Shown: in pieces, positions 40,270 to 52,800 of the stretch
Numbering within the stretch: the first letter of the stretch is position 1
Layout: every line of letters starts with the position of its first letter
Assembly: GCA_032718475.1 (NCBI GenBank)
Contig: JAUCBJ010004630.1
Coordinates: forward strand, 123,770 to 187,769
Origin: Nemertoderma westbladi
Lineage: Eukaryota > Xenacoelomorpha > Nemertodermatida > Nemertodermatidae
Reading direction: 5' to 3'
Length of the DNA: 64,000 bases
Made by a program: the position numbers and the translations under genes
The notes under the pieces: generated by a model
Told to the model about the DNA's origin: nothing
Database searches by the model: none
Seen by the model: only the letters and a program-made list of their open reading frames with translations

Positions 40270-41262
40270 CACAGACTATGCCTCACTGAGGCATAGACTA
40301 TGACTCACTGAGGCATAGACTATGCCTCATTGAGGCATAGACTATGCCTCACTGAGGCACTGAGGCATAGACTATGCCTCACTGAGGCATAGACTATGAC
40401 TCACTGAGGCATAGACTCTGCCTCACTGAGGAACTGAGGCATAGACTATGACTCACTGAGGCATAGACTCTGCCTCACTGAGGAACTGAGGCATAGACTA
40501 TGACTCACTGAGGCATAGACTATGCCTCACTGGGGCACTGAGGCATAGACTATGACTCACTGAGGCATAGACTATGCCTCACTGAGGCACTGAGGCATAG
40601 ACTATGACTCACTGATGCATAGACTATGCCTCACTGGGGCACTGAGGCATAGACTATGACTCACTGAGGCATAGACTATGCCTCACTGGGGCACTGAGGC
40701 ATAGATTATGACTCACTGAGGCATAGACTATGCCTCACTAAGGCATAGACTCTGCCCCACTGAGGAATAGACTATGACTCACTGAGGCATAGACTATGAC
40801 TCACTGAGGCATAGACTATGACTCACTGAGGCATAAACTATGCCTCACTGAGGCACTGAGGCATAGACTATGCCTCACTGAGGCATAGACTCTGCCTCAC
40901 TGAGGCATAGACTATGCCTCACTGAGGCATAGACTATGCCTCACTGAGGCATAGACTATGACTCACTGAGGCATAGACTGTGACTCACTGAGGCATAGAC
41001 TATGCCTCACTGAGGCACTGAGGCATAGACTATGACTCACTGAGGCATAGACTATGCCTCACTGAGGCATAGACTCTGCCTCACTGAGGCATAGACTATG
41101 ACTCACTGAGGCATAGACTATGCCTCACTGAGGCACTGAGGCATAGACTATGCCTCACTGGGGCACTGAGGCATAGACTATGACTCACTGAGGCATAGAC
41201 TATGCCTCACTAAGGCATAGACTATGCCTCACTGAGGCATTGAGGCATAGTCTATGCCTCAG
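40270..41262. repeat. Palindromic minisatellite, left array
   Basis: About 45 units of roughly 21-22 bp, each built of TGAGGCATAG, a central A, and its complement CTATGCCTCA, with variants such as CTATGACTCA and the occasional extra CACTGAGG. The final unit (41240-41262) has a central T instead, i.e. inverted orientation, marking the switch point of the palindrome. Every unit is nearly self-complementary. Confidence 0.95.
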
Positions 41263-41372
41263 TACTACTACTACTACTAGGATTGGCATGCTGCATTGCA
41301 GCTGCATTTTTAAGAATGCTGTGCCGGCTTGTCAACAAAATTGCACCGCCACAACTCCCTATCACCCATGAC

Positions 41373-44300
41373 CATGATAATCATTATAATGGTGTAACAA
41401 ATGTAAATTATGATGTTCATGGTGTTCGCCTTGGACTATTCAATGCACGTTCTGTAAATAATAAAGCTGCATACATTAAGGATTATGTGATCGATAACAA
41501 ACTGGACGCTTTAGCTATAACAGAAACTTGGCTAGTTTGAAATGATAATGACCATATTACTGTAAATGAATTGCGACCAACATCATATAATCTTGAACAC
41601 ATTGCGCGGACGCACACAACGGGAGGAGGCGTTGCATGCCTGTATAATGATATCTTCAAAATGATTCATGTAAAAGGAAAATTATACGAAACATTTGAGT
41701 ACATGGAGACATTATTGACTCTACATAAATCTGCTTTTCGAATTGTGATAATCTATCGCACTTGTCCCTCCACAACCAATGGGCATACTGCAAGTAGGTT
41801 TTATGACGAGTTTGCAGAATTTCTTCAGTATCTTATATTATCTTCTGGATTGTTGATAATACTCGGGGATTTTAATTTCCATATTGATGACGAAACAGAC
41901 AAAGAAGCGACAGAATTTATTTCTTTGACTAACTGTTTTGCAATAGATCAGCTTGCGTGTGAATCAACGCATAGAAAAGGTCACACATTGGATCTCGTAT
42001 TAGTGTACGCAGAAGATCGTGATTCAATTGTAGATCTCACTGTCCAAGATATTGGTATCTCAGACCACTATATGGTTACCTTTCGAATCGATGTGAAAAG
42101 AGACCTCTGCGAAAAGGGGGCAAGATGTTATAGGAATCTGAAGGATATCGATATGGGAGCTTTTGTGGTTGATATTGAATCATCGGATCTCTGTAGGAAC
42201 ACTCCGAGGGACCTAATTCAACTTGTACATTCATACAATCATAGTTTATCGATCATACTGGACAAACACGCACCGGTGATTAAAAAAACAATCGGAAACC
42301 GCAAAAAGGAAGAGTGGTATACTCCACTTATTTCGGAAGAAAAGCGCAAAAAACGAAAACTAGAACGGAAATACCTAAAAAGCAAACTTGAAGTGGATCG
42401 CATCGAGTATAGGCAACAATGTAAAACTATCCTCAGCTCCATTAATTTAGCAAAGGAAACTTATTATAATAAGATTATAACTGACAATAAGGGGGATACA
42501 AGAACATTATTCGCGGTTGCTAATAAGGTATTATATCGTCGGACTGAGACTCGGCTTCCAGCACATGATTCACCGACTGATCTGGCGAATGAATTTTCTA
42601 ATTACTTTGAGCAGAAAATAGCTGGTATCCGGAATGAAGTGAATGAGGATAACGATGATAATGTAACAGGCAATATTGATATTGAGACTGGACCCACAGA
42701 TATATCCATGAACATGAACAATATGAACAATCATGATACCAACCTCGGATTCGCAACATCTTGCGACGACGGCATTCCCACTGAAAAAGGTAAATTAAAG
42801 GATGGCAATGATACGGTAAACATGAGTCAATTTAATCCAGTAAGCGAGGATGATGTTAAGAAACTAATAGATGATGGTAACTCGAAATCGGGCCCTAATG
42901 ATCCCATCCCAACAAGGCTATTGAAAATGTGCCTGGGACCCCTCCTTGTTGTCATAACTCTGATGATAAACCTATCGATAGCAACTGCAGTAGTACCAAC
43001 ATTATTTAAGGAGGCTATTCTGACACCAATATTGAAGAAAGCTCGACTCAATCCTGAAATCTTTAAAAATTTCAGACCGATATCGAATCTGAGATATATT
43101 GCGAAACTTACAGAAAAGGTGGTAGCTGACCAACTAATTAGTCATCTCAATCTGAATAACTTACACGAACCATTGCAAAGTGCCTATCGTAAATACCATG
43201 GAACAGAAACAGCGATGTTAGCAGTAACTGACAGTATCTTACGTGACATTGATGATGGATCCGCAGTCTTAATGATTATGTTAGATCTGAGTGCCGCCTT
43301 TGACACGGTGGAGCATTCAAAAATCTTAGATATCCTACGGTCGGATTTAAAGATCGATGGTCTGGCACTTGATTGGTTCCGATCTTACTTGGGGGATAGG
43401 AAACAACAGGCGATGTTTATTCAGATATGAAAAAACTTAAGTTTGGATTACCACAGGGATCTGTATTGGGGCCGGTATTATTCAGTATCTACACACGATC
43501 GTTGTCCTCCGTGATAATTAAACATGGCCTTAAATACCATCTATATGCGGACGACACCCAAATATATATCGCCTTTAAGCCTGCAGATATAAATCATGCG
43601 GTAACTGTAACAGAAAAATGTCTCGAAGATGTGAATGCATGGATGAGAAAACATTTCCTTAAACTCAATACAGATAAAACTGAAATATTGGTCTTGCAGT
43701 CCCGCTTCAACCCGGACTTAAACCTACATCAGGTTCGAGTTGGTGTTGATACCATTGAATGCAAATCTGGTGCACGTAGTCTGGGGTATCAAATGGATTG
43801 TTATATGATGAATTCCAAACAGATCGCTATCACTGTCAGAGACGCGTTCTACCATTTGCGTAGTCTGTCAAAAGTAAAGCGTTATTTTGGAAATAAAGAG
43901 CTCGAAATTCTTATTCATGCGCTTATATCCAGTAAACTAGACGCGTTTAATTCACTATATGGGTTGCCTGCGAAATACATTTCAAGACTACAATACGTGC
44001 AGAATTGTGCAGCGAGGATGCTGACGAATACACGTAAACGGGATCACATAACGCCAGTACTGCGTGAACTTCATTGGTTACCTGTACGCCGCCGAATAAA
44101 TTATAAAATAGCATCACTAACGTTTAAGTGTTTACACGGGCTGGCTCCGCAATACTTATGCAATCTACTTGTCCCATACATTCCAATCCGTGCATTGAGA
44201 TCAGGCAGTGCTGGGCTACTTACTGTACCCCGGTACAGGATGGAGCACTATGGTAAACGTTCCTTTTCGGTTGCTGCACCAACTATCTGGAATTCGCTTC

Positions 44301-44401
44301 CACTATATGTGCGGAATGCCACGACGGTCGAAACGTTTAACTCTCGTCTAAAAACCCACCTGTTTCGATTGGAGTATTCTACAGACTATTCCTTATTTTA
44401 A
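41373..44401 (+). pseudogene. Endonuclease-reverse transcriptase of the CR1/L2-like LINE, two lesions
   Basis: The endonuclease contains NARSV, ETW, GDFNFH, LDLVL and ISDH. The reverse transcriptase contains [28 protein letters not shown] and YADDTQ, followed by the C-terminal region with [10 protein letters not shown] and APTIWNSLP typical of the CR1/L2 group. An in-frame TGA at 41538-41540 interrupts the endonuclease, and a frameshift at about 43427 lies just before the LPQGS motif. All catalytic motifs survive, so inactivation is recent. Confidence 0.92.
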
Positions 44402-44502
44402 TTTTTTATTTCACTGTTCCACAATTAAGTTTACTCAAACTAACTATGTACTGTACTAACTATATATATATTTTTAAGATACTATAGTTGGTTTTTATCA
44501 TT

Positions 44503-44568
44503 GCGCCCTGAACAACTTGTACTAACTGATAGGGCGCGTTATAAATAAATATTATTATTATTATTATT
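44503..44568 (+). repeat. 3' hairpin and (ATT)n tail of the CR1/L2-like LINE
   Basis: The stem GCGCCCT (44503-44509) pairs with AGGGCGC (44531-44537), followed by GTTATAAATAA and seven or so ATT units. It probably is the structure recognised by the element's own reverse transcriptase. Confidence 0.85.
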
Positions 44569-44573
44569 ATGAC

Positions 44574-45433
44574 ATTTGCTAGATCATCCGCATCTTTAAG
44601 GCCAGTGTCCTTTAAGATGCGTCTCAAGAAAGTCATGGGCTGTCCACCATGCTTATTCACTCCATGAGGCTGCCAAAGTACAAGATTATGCACTGGCTGG
44701 TCCTCACGGCGAAAGCAATGTCCTGCAAAGCGGAGGCGATTTTGTTCTAGTGTCAAGCTTGGGGGAACCAATGAGACACCTCCAATGTTATATAGTGTCT
44801 GGTTGGAGATGTGTGCATTGTACTTGACACAATGAACCCGGCGTAGCATTCTTGTGAATGTGCCATCCAGAGATTTGGTGTCCTCAACAGTTAGAGCCCA
44901 GCATGGACTCCCGTAGAGGAGTACTGGAACTACTGCTGCTCTAAATAATCGGACCTTAAGTTTCCGATTAATTCTAGGTGACTTCCAAATCCTGGAAAGC
45001 CTATTCAAGGCTGCCCATGCCTTTCCCTTACGTATTCGAAGGTCCTCACCTGACTTCCGGATCCATGATCCCAGGTAACAGAAGTCGTCCACATGCTCAA
45101 GCATGCCATCCTTTGAGCTTATGCTCATCCGATCAGAGACTTGCTGAGGACTTTCAAAGTTAACTGTCAGAATTTTGGTCTTTCTGGAGTTAATAAAAAG
45201 ACCAACACTAGAAGCAGCATGTTCTAATGAGCGGAGGAGCCGTTGGGCTCCCTCTAATGATTCTGAGAGTACTCCTAAGTAATCAGCAAAGTCTAGATCA
45301 GTTAGGTACTTGGCAGGATTTCCTCGACTTGTGGAGCCAGTAGGTGGAGTTATCATCACCCCATCATCATTATGATGATCTAAGGACATGCGTAGAACAT
45401 AGTCAACCACAATAATGAACAAGAATGGTGCAA
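44574..45433 (-). pseudogene. C-terminal half of the LINE-1C ORF
   Basis: Minus-strand continuation of LINE-1 from just after LQGDTL to the DADDLANV segment, with the duplicated ATGAC at its end. The FADD motif reads FADY here (the aspartate codon changed near 45283), so the catalytic site is also damaged. The rest is close to LINE-1B. Confidence 0.9.
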
Positions 45434-45438
45434 GTGTG

Positions 45439-46690
45439 TGTACGCGCTTTTGAAGACATTTAGCAGTTTAACCTGCCAAAATTTATATGTCTTTTGGTTT
45501 ATAAATAGACTTTAGAAGATGACAAATATTTAATACCAATAAACACAACATTAGCAGAAGCCAGCCTAGTGCGCGTCCATTCACCCGCTGGATATACCCG
45601 GGAGACTGGATTCTGAGGGCTTAGATTATTATTGCAGTGTAAGCTTACTGTATTATTCGATTGATCGTTAATAAATAATTTCTGACCAATATTATTCACT
45701 TTCGGGAAATATTAACAGTTCCTTTAGGACGTGGCGCTCTATCTAGGTAAACAGAGATATGACTTATACTAATCACAACGGTAAGTCGGTAAGGCTTATG
45801 ATTCACGTATGAGGCGCATTCTTTAGGAAATGCTTAGTTATCAGTCACAATCATGCACACTACCGGTAACACACAATACTGCTCACTAATTTGCCGACCG
45901 TCAATGAATTTTATCATATATAAAGAGAACAGCAACGGACTCATGTAGTGCTTATCAAATAGCATTAAATTCACTACAAACCACAATAATATAAGTCGCA
46001 ATCGCTATATATAACCCGTCTCTCTAACCTGTAGTGTATCAAGAAAATTGGGAAATTTGGGTTCTTTATAAATATTCTCCAAATAATATTCAACCAAACA
46101 ATAGTAAATAGCAGTATAATAATGTATATTGAACCGATAATGTAAGACTGAATTGCGATCAGTTGATATGATTAGATAAGATAACAGTTATACGCTCTAT
46201 AATTTAAGCCTACTAATGTTTCTTCTAAAGTATGAAAACGAATTGACTCTAGAGCCGGTGTTCCTGGCCTAGATAGCAACAACACAACAGTATCACAAAA
46301 AACAGTAAGACTGAACACTCCTAGTATGATCGGCCGAATATCTCCACATCGACAGAAAAAATCGCTCTGATTGGCTTAAGCTAAACAAAGAACCATGTGT
46401 CCAATGGCTGTTCCCATGTCAGCAACCAGCTGTTAGATGTCGTAATCTGAATCATCAAGGATAAGCTGTGTAAAGGTATTTGGTGCATTGCGGGTTTTTT
46501 GCCTTACCATGTCCGCCAAAACACGTATATAGAAGAATGACTTTTATGTCCGTTAAAACACCTATAACGGTACCTTGCGGGCGAGGGGGACATATATATA
46601 GTTAGAGAGCCTTTTAGAGTATTCCAGCGCCTGGGGGGAAACTGGATTGCGAAGCAAAAGGGCCAGTTATATCCCACAGAAGCTTTTACA
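45439..46690 (-). repeat. BEL-2 3' LTR (1252 bp)
   Basis: Direct repeat of 56767-58018. It is related to but clearly diverged from the BEL-1 LTRs, so BEL-2 belongs to a sister subfamily. The short ORF at 45499-45699 occurs in both LTRs and is not a gene. Confidence 0.95.
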
Positions 46691-46698
46691 CCGCTCCC
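46691..46698 (-). promoter_or_regulatory. Polypurine tract of BEL-2
   Basis: GGGAGCGG abutting the 3' LTR, identical to BEL-1. Confidence 0.75.
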
Positions 46699-46768
46699 AG
46701 AAAATGGGATTTGAGTCTATAAAATATACAAAATCACAGTTTCTAATATACGTAAATACTCTAAACAG

Positions 46769-47665
46769 TTAGTCTTTCTTGCGCGGACGGCGTTTACGCA
46801 GTTTTTTAAAGCTAGCCAGAGTCTTTTTCTCTTTGGGGCGAGCCACTTTACAAGGAGGGCTATAACTCCTGGGTGAAGGGTGCAATATGATTGCATCAGA
46901 GGGTGTAGGATTATGGTCGGTGTATCCGCCAGTCGAAGTACCGGGTTGATTGACATCAACGTCGGGGGAGAGGGGTCTAACGGCTTTGAGAGCTCGTTTT
47001 AAGACAGCCGCTCTTACGGGTCCTTCACGAGTGGTCTGAACGAGAGCCGTGGGTGGACCATAGGCAGTTAGAAACCTCCGGGGTTTAATGGTTCTTTCCA
47101 ACTCGCGTTCGCGGGCTCGGTATTCGTAAGGCCGTCGATATACTTCCTGTAACTCGGGGTGTGAGTTAACAAATAAGTCTCCATAGTCCGGATCCTGACG
47201 GATATAATTGATTAAGTTATAGGAATGAAGGTCGCTAGGATTAACACTCCTGAGAAATTTGCGTACGAATTTGGTTGAAATACATTCTCCGACGCGCTTC
47301 AGTAGTTCGTAACTCGATATGCGTGATTTCTGTTCAACAGAAGCGAATAGATAAGGATGGAACGCATAAATTCCTTCGTAAGCGCGTCCAGGATAATAGC
47401 GATGGCGCGAATCACAATGTGAATCAGCGTTCGCTTCCCAAGCTCTGATGTAACGTAGTGTGATCATTTCATCTACGCTTTCCAAATCGCGATTAAAAGG
47501 GCAATCGAAACTGGCGTGTCCCTTTAGTTGACAATGGTGACATTGAGTCATAAATTGAGGGCAAACCGCAAAAATGTGCAAGTTATTGAGTCTGCAATAC
47601 GCGCAATAAATTTCCATCGCCGGTTGTTCGTGGAAATAGGAACAGCGGACGACATTTGTGTCCAT
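46769..47665 (-). pseudogene. Accessory B/C remnant of BEL-2, zinc knuckles fused in frame to the basic tail
   Basis: 298 codons covering the cysteine-rich part of ORF B (CAYC...H...C and CHHCQLKGH knuckles) and the whole of ORF C to the same basic end. Here B and C form one continuous frame, showing the ancestral arrangement. The upstream part of B is lost in a deletion that joins it to ORF A near 47855. Whether the fragment is translated is unknown; the ATG at 47665 lies in the cysteine-rich region. Confidence 0.8.
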
Positions 47666-47821
47666 GGGCGTAACATGGTCTCTCGATGCGCATAACCGAC
47701 AACGTTGCCGAGAAACATAGTTGGCATGGCGATAATTGTACGCAGTGAGACACTGTGGACCTTGATACCATTCTATGATGTAATCGTTGTCGCTGTTCCG
47801 GGCGCGATAGGCTGAATCTCC

Positions 47822-48220
47822 TCAGATTCTAGGCATATTGGTTCGTCTTCCCAGTCTGTTACGAATAGAATTTTCGTGATCTATTCTCGGTTTATCGTTA
47901 CGACTCCGCTGGGTATGATATTTAAATAGAACCATTTCCCTTTCGGTGTCTACATCGTCCGTATCATGTAAATCGATAGGATGGCCGGTAGTTAGGAAGT
48001 CCATATACGTACCATTACGATGCGTATAACGAGCGGTGAATTTTCGATAGTCCAATTCACGCGTAAGTTGCTCTTGGGACATCGGCGGTTCGATATAACG
48101 ACCATCGTCCTCCGTAATGGTTGGATCGGCTTCACCGCATATCAAGCTATCCACAAATGCTTGTAAAGGTAGAGTATATCGCTCCCTGATACCAAGATCA
48201 TCTTCTATCAACTCCGTCAT
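47822..48220 (-). pseudogene. Accessory A remnant of BEL-2
   Basis: 132 codons. The first about 125 match ORF A of BEL-1 with high identity, then the frame crosses a deletion junction (about 47855) into ORF B sequence out of frame and stops. The start ATG and upstream context are conserved. Confidence 0.85.
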
Positions 48221-49852
48221 ATCTGCTATCTGAGTTTATTAATATCGAAATGAGTTTATGTTTAGGCGAGCGGACGTCGCTGCCTACCTCTCTTTGCCCC
48301 CGGACAGTGGGATTCTCAGCGCCGATGTACTGTCGTCGTGGTGTTTACGCCAACATGTAGCAACAGCACGACAACGATAACCGGCACAAGTCACTCCACT
48401 GTCCGTCCCAAAGGCTTGAATCCACTTTAGGTTCGTTCTATAGGAGTGTTGGGTTACTTTCACAATTGCGACTAGCTACTGTAAACACACCTTAGCAGTA
48501 ACATTCACCTACAAACGCACAAATTCCACACAACTGTCACCAATTGTACACATACAGGCCATTTGTCCGTTAGTCAGTGCCTTCCAGAATGTCACGTTAT
48601 TACTGTGTATCCTTGGATACTAACAGTGTGCTATGTATTCTCTATGCTATGCAATGGGACAAGCTTTCTATTGTTCTTTTAACTTGCTTCTAATTCTAGC
48701 GTGGGTGTTGCTATGGTGACATTATGGAATGCTAGCGGTAGAATTAGGGTAATTCTCATGCATACAGATCTGGAATGCTATTTAATAATAATTCTTTAAT
48801 TGTCACTATCCTCTTTATGTATGATTTTATTAATTTTATCGGCTATTGACTATATGTTGGAGATTCTCGCACTCTAATACACTCAATAGGGTGAATCTCC
48901 GCTCCCATGATCTATTAATTAATGGAATTTTGGGAGTGTTATAAATTGCGCAAAATGACAATTTATGAAATTCATTTAAAATATGAATTTAAATTTATTC
49001 CCGCGAATTTTATTATTTGATGTTAAAATTGACACAATTTTTATTCCAGAGCATGTCTGGGGACTGAGGATCCTTGATTCTATAAAATTGTCTTTTAAGA
49101 GTATCGGTAAGTGCTGCGATATCTTAATTGACTAGAAATTTTAAAGGATCTGAATTTTACAGATTTTAATAAATATTAAATTAATATTTAAGATGGGCAC
49201 CGATTTATTTCAGAACTTGTCTGGAGACGTTAACCACTGATTCTAGAATTTGTCTTTCAAGTATATCGGTGGGTGCCGCGATATCTTAATCGACTAGAAT
49301 TACATATGGTCAAAAGGTTTAACAGATTTATTTGCGTTTTACGCTACTGTTAGAGGGACTTCACTCTACTATATGTATTATTTAATATAAGGTAGAAGGG
49401 CAATATCGCACGAAGCAATGTCAGTGTGAAGAGGCAAGTCGTTTCCAAGGTCTACCCAGAGCTTGGTTTAGCTGAGACACGAGGATCTGAACTTTGCATT
49501 CCTAATACTCTGCCTACCAATAATACTTGAATATAGTAGTGGCTTTATTGTACTTTACTAAGTACGGACATTTCATCTTACTGTAGTCACGTATTTACAA
49601 TATGATACGGACAGTAAGGAAAGAGAAAAATAATTATTTTCTCGCCGTCGCACTAAATATATATTATAAGTAATTACGTACGTAATAAACACTAATACAT
49701 TGCACTAATCTACTAAATTATCACTAAAATAACATTTTACTAAAATAAAATTAAAGGAAACGATTATAATAAAATTACATAATAATACATACATAAATAT
49801 AAAATAAAAACAAATATAAAATGATATAGTCACACCCCCACTCCATATGTTA
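48221..49852 (-). other. BEL-2 spacer between gag-pro and the accessory remnant
   Basis: Homologous to the BEL-1 spacer, with hairpin (48859-48900) and internal GGGAGCGG (48899-48906). At 49070-49230 it includes a block also present at the window start (1-300, inverted) but missing from BEL-1 near 8240, so BEL-1 has a deletion there. The block contains two related segments, each with TCTGGRGAC and CGATATCTTAAT. Confidence 0.7.
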
Positions 49853-52800
49853 TTACGTTATGGAGTCCCTAGATATTTGTCGGATTAGGGAAGTGGTCGT
49901 AGGAAGAGTATCTTGCCTTCCATAGTTTCCGGACAGTTTTCGGTCTCTTTCCAGTAAACATAAACGACTAGCTGGGCGATTTAGTTGTTGTGTTACTTTC
50001 TCCGCTCCCTTGGCCTGTCTAATCTTCACCAGGGTAAGATGAGGAGGCCATTCTCCTTCTTCTTTACTTAAGAAGTCGGATCCACCTAACCAGCCTGGAT
50101 TATCTATCAGTTCTTGAGGAGTTGCTCTTCTGGAAGCGATGTCGGCTGGATTAATCGTCCCAAGGCAATGTCTCCATTGATCTACATTGGAGTTAATATC
50201 GTCATTATCTGAGGAGTATGGTGTTCCCTCAGTTGGATCGTCCACATCACTGCTCTCCACTTCCCATTCCTTTACTTGGTATACCTGTTGTTGGGGTAAT
50301 CTCTCTTTGAGAGTTCTACGGGAAGGGCCAGTGAAGTACCAACCTACTCTAGTTCTTACCGCATAGGTTTGTAGTGGCTGCGGTTGAGCAGGCCGTTTCT
50401 CCAATGTCTCGAGCGCCTCATGCGCGTTTTGGCCGATGAGTATTTGCACTCCAGGATAATCTGTCTGGAATCGAGGTATCTTAAGATGTTCGATGCTCTC
50501 ATCCTCGTCCCAATTATAAAGGTCTGCTTGGGTAGTAGCGAAGTTCTTTATAGCCACCATTTTTACCGACCTTATACCTTGTGCTCCTAATTTATCCTGG
50601 GGGGTGGACAACACACCTACATAGTAATCTGCCGTTAGGGTAGATTTCCAAACCTGCATAATTCCTGACATATTCAATTTAGTCCGGAATTTGGGTTGTC
50701 CAGCAAAGATATCTTCGGCTAGTTCTTGATCGATGAATGTTCCTGTGCTGCCGGAGTCAAGGAGGGCTATGTTCACTATGTAACTTTTGTTAGGACCGTG
50801 AACTCTTACCTGCACTACAGGAAATTCTCTGATTCCTACGTTGGAAGTTGGAGGTTTCCAAGATGGTTGTCTGTCAAAGGTAGTTGGGGGAAACTCATTG
50901 TCGGTGTCCTTTTCATACGTAAGTGCTCGATACACCGCGGTATTGATTAGGTAACAGGATTCGTTGGCGTCGGAGAATTCGTCAGTATAGAATCCTTCCA
51001 TCTCAGATTCTTGATCAGTGTCATTTACATCACTGAATTGGACATGTAGTTTGGGCTCACTTACCTGACTCGGGTTGTTTCGTTCGAACTCACTGTGTAA
51101 CAAGATGTGATGTTTCGCGCCACACTTTGCACACTTTACGTCGGAGTAACAGGTTCGCCGTTGGTGTCCTGATCTGAGGCAATTATAGCATAACCGCTTA
51201 TTCCACAGGACTGTACGTCTGTCTACAAGGGATTTCTTTAGAAATTCAGCACACGCACTCAAACGGTGGGGCCCGTCGCACAGCGCACATTTTGGTTTGA
51301 TGTTACTCACCTTACCTTGGGTAACGTTATGCACTCTCGTTCTTTCTTCGGGCTTTCTTCCGTGAATTCTCTTAGGAGACGTAGGAGGAGTTGTTGTTAC
51401 CTGTTCTCTCCTGTCACTGGTTCGAGACTTGTATTTACTTACGTCTTTATAGGTCTTGTTGTCATAGTAAGATTTTGCTGTGTCTTTCCCGCTGTCCTCT
51501 TCTTGAGAAGCTTGGCTTTCGCCGTAGTCAGTGTAACACACCGGTGTTACTCTTCTCCTAGAAGCGGGTTTCTCACTTACCTTATTTTCCGATGTTTTCT
51601 CTCTGGACTGCTTGATGAGTTGTAGTTTTACTTCACCATCTAAGAAGGACATGAGATCAGCCATGGTAGGGCTTCGTCGTTGTTGTTCATTCATGTACAA
51701 CACTTTCTTGTCCCAGCGTGTACATACTCCACCCTTGGGTAAAGTAGAGACTACGGCTCCAATAACCATGGAACTCTGATATTCATGAGACTTACCTAAC
51801 CAGTCCAATTGTCTACAGATCTCCTGAATCTCATCGGAAAACTCTATAATCCCGCTACTAAGGAAGTTTCGGGGGGCTACTAATTTTGCATACAAATACT
51901 TAGCTATGTTGTCCTTGTTACCATACCTGATGTTTAATGTATCCCAAACTTGTCTTAATCCTTCTGGATGTCCAATAAACTTTAACGCCATTAACTTGGG
52001 AGGTCCTTCCAAGCACTTGATGAGGAACCTAAGTTTCTCTCCATTAGATAGCACAGAGTTCTGTATGCTGTCTTTGTAATATTCGTTGAAAGGTAACCAT
52101 TTCATCTCATCTCCATTGAATTTGACGATCTCTCCCACTTTAACCGCTTGGCGGGCTTCTGTTCTAGCCATCTGACGCGTAAAGCTTTCTTGGGCCATCG
52201 TGTTATTTAATATCGAATTATCAGTATATAAATTTCTCGGATCATTATCAGGTCTATAGGGAATATCATTAATAACAGGTCTATAATCACCCTTAATAGG
52301 GTTTGCTATAGGAGTTTCTACTTCACTAGCAGTATAGATGCGTGTAGGCTCCACACCTTGCGCATGTAATATTTCAGACCTAACAGGTTGACACAATGTT
52401 ACAGGGGGTATTGGTATGCCTTTTTGTATATTGACTAACTTGTCGCGTTCCAGTGCGATACTTTGCTGCACTTCTTGCAACTCTGCCCTACCTTCCCTTA
52501 CTGTTCCCTTAAGTTGGTGGACAGTCTCCTGCATCTGTCCGAGCAGGAGGTTCATCCCCCGCCGTCCCTCCTCTACCCACTCGACCGCCGAAGCGGGAGT
52601 CGCCAACATTGTAGCGGGCCGATGCTGGACGACGGGAGACAAATCTTTGATTTCTCTCTCTGCTATCAGGACAGGGATATTCTCATGGACTGTTCTACCG
52701 GGTACAGGCAGTGTAGTACTATGTAAAGGGAATTTAGAGTTAAGCTCTGGAAGTACAGGGGTCTCTAACACAGAAGTGACTTTGGGAACGACAGGCCTAA

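Larger units (their letters stand above)
41373..44568 (+). mobile_element. CR1/L2-like LINE inserted in LINE-1C
   Basis: Flanked by ATGAC (41368-41372 and 44569-44573), a duplication of LINE-1C sequence. It ends in a GCGCCCT/AGGGCGC hairpin and an (ATT)n tail, as in CR1/L2-group LINEs. The 5' side starts shortly before the endonuclease, so any ORF1 is missing. Confidence 0.92.

Noticed and set aside
40270-41262. Regularly spaced repeats resembling a CRISPR array
   Set aside because: No unique spacers; contiguous palindromic minisatellite in a metazoan genome.
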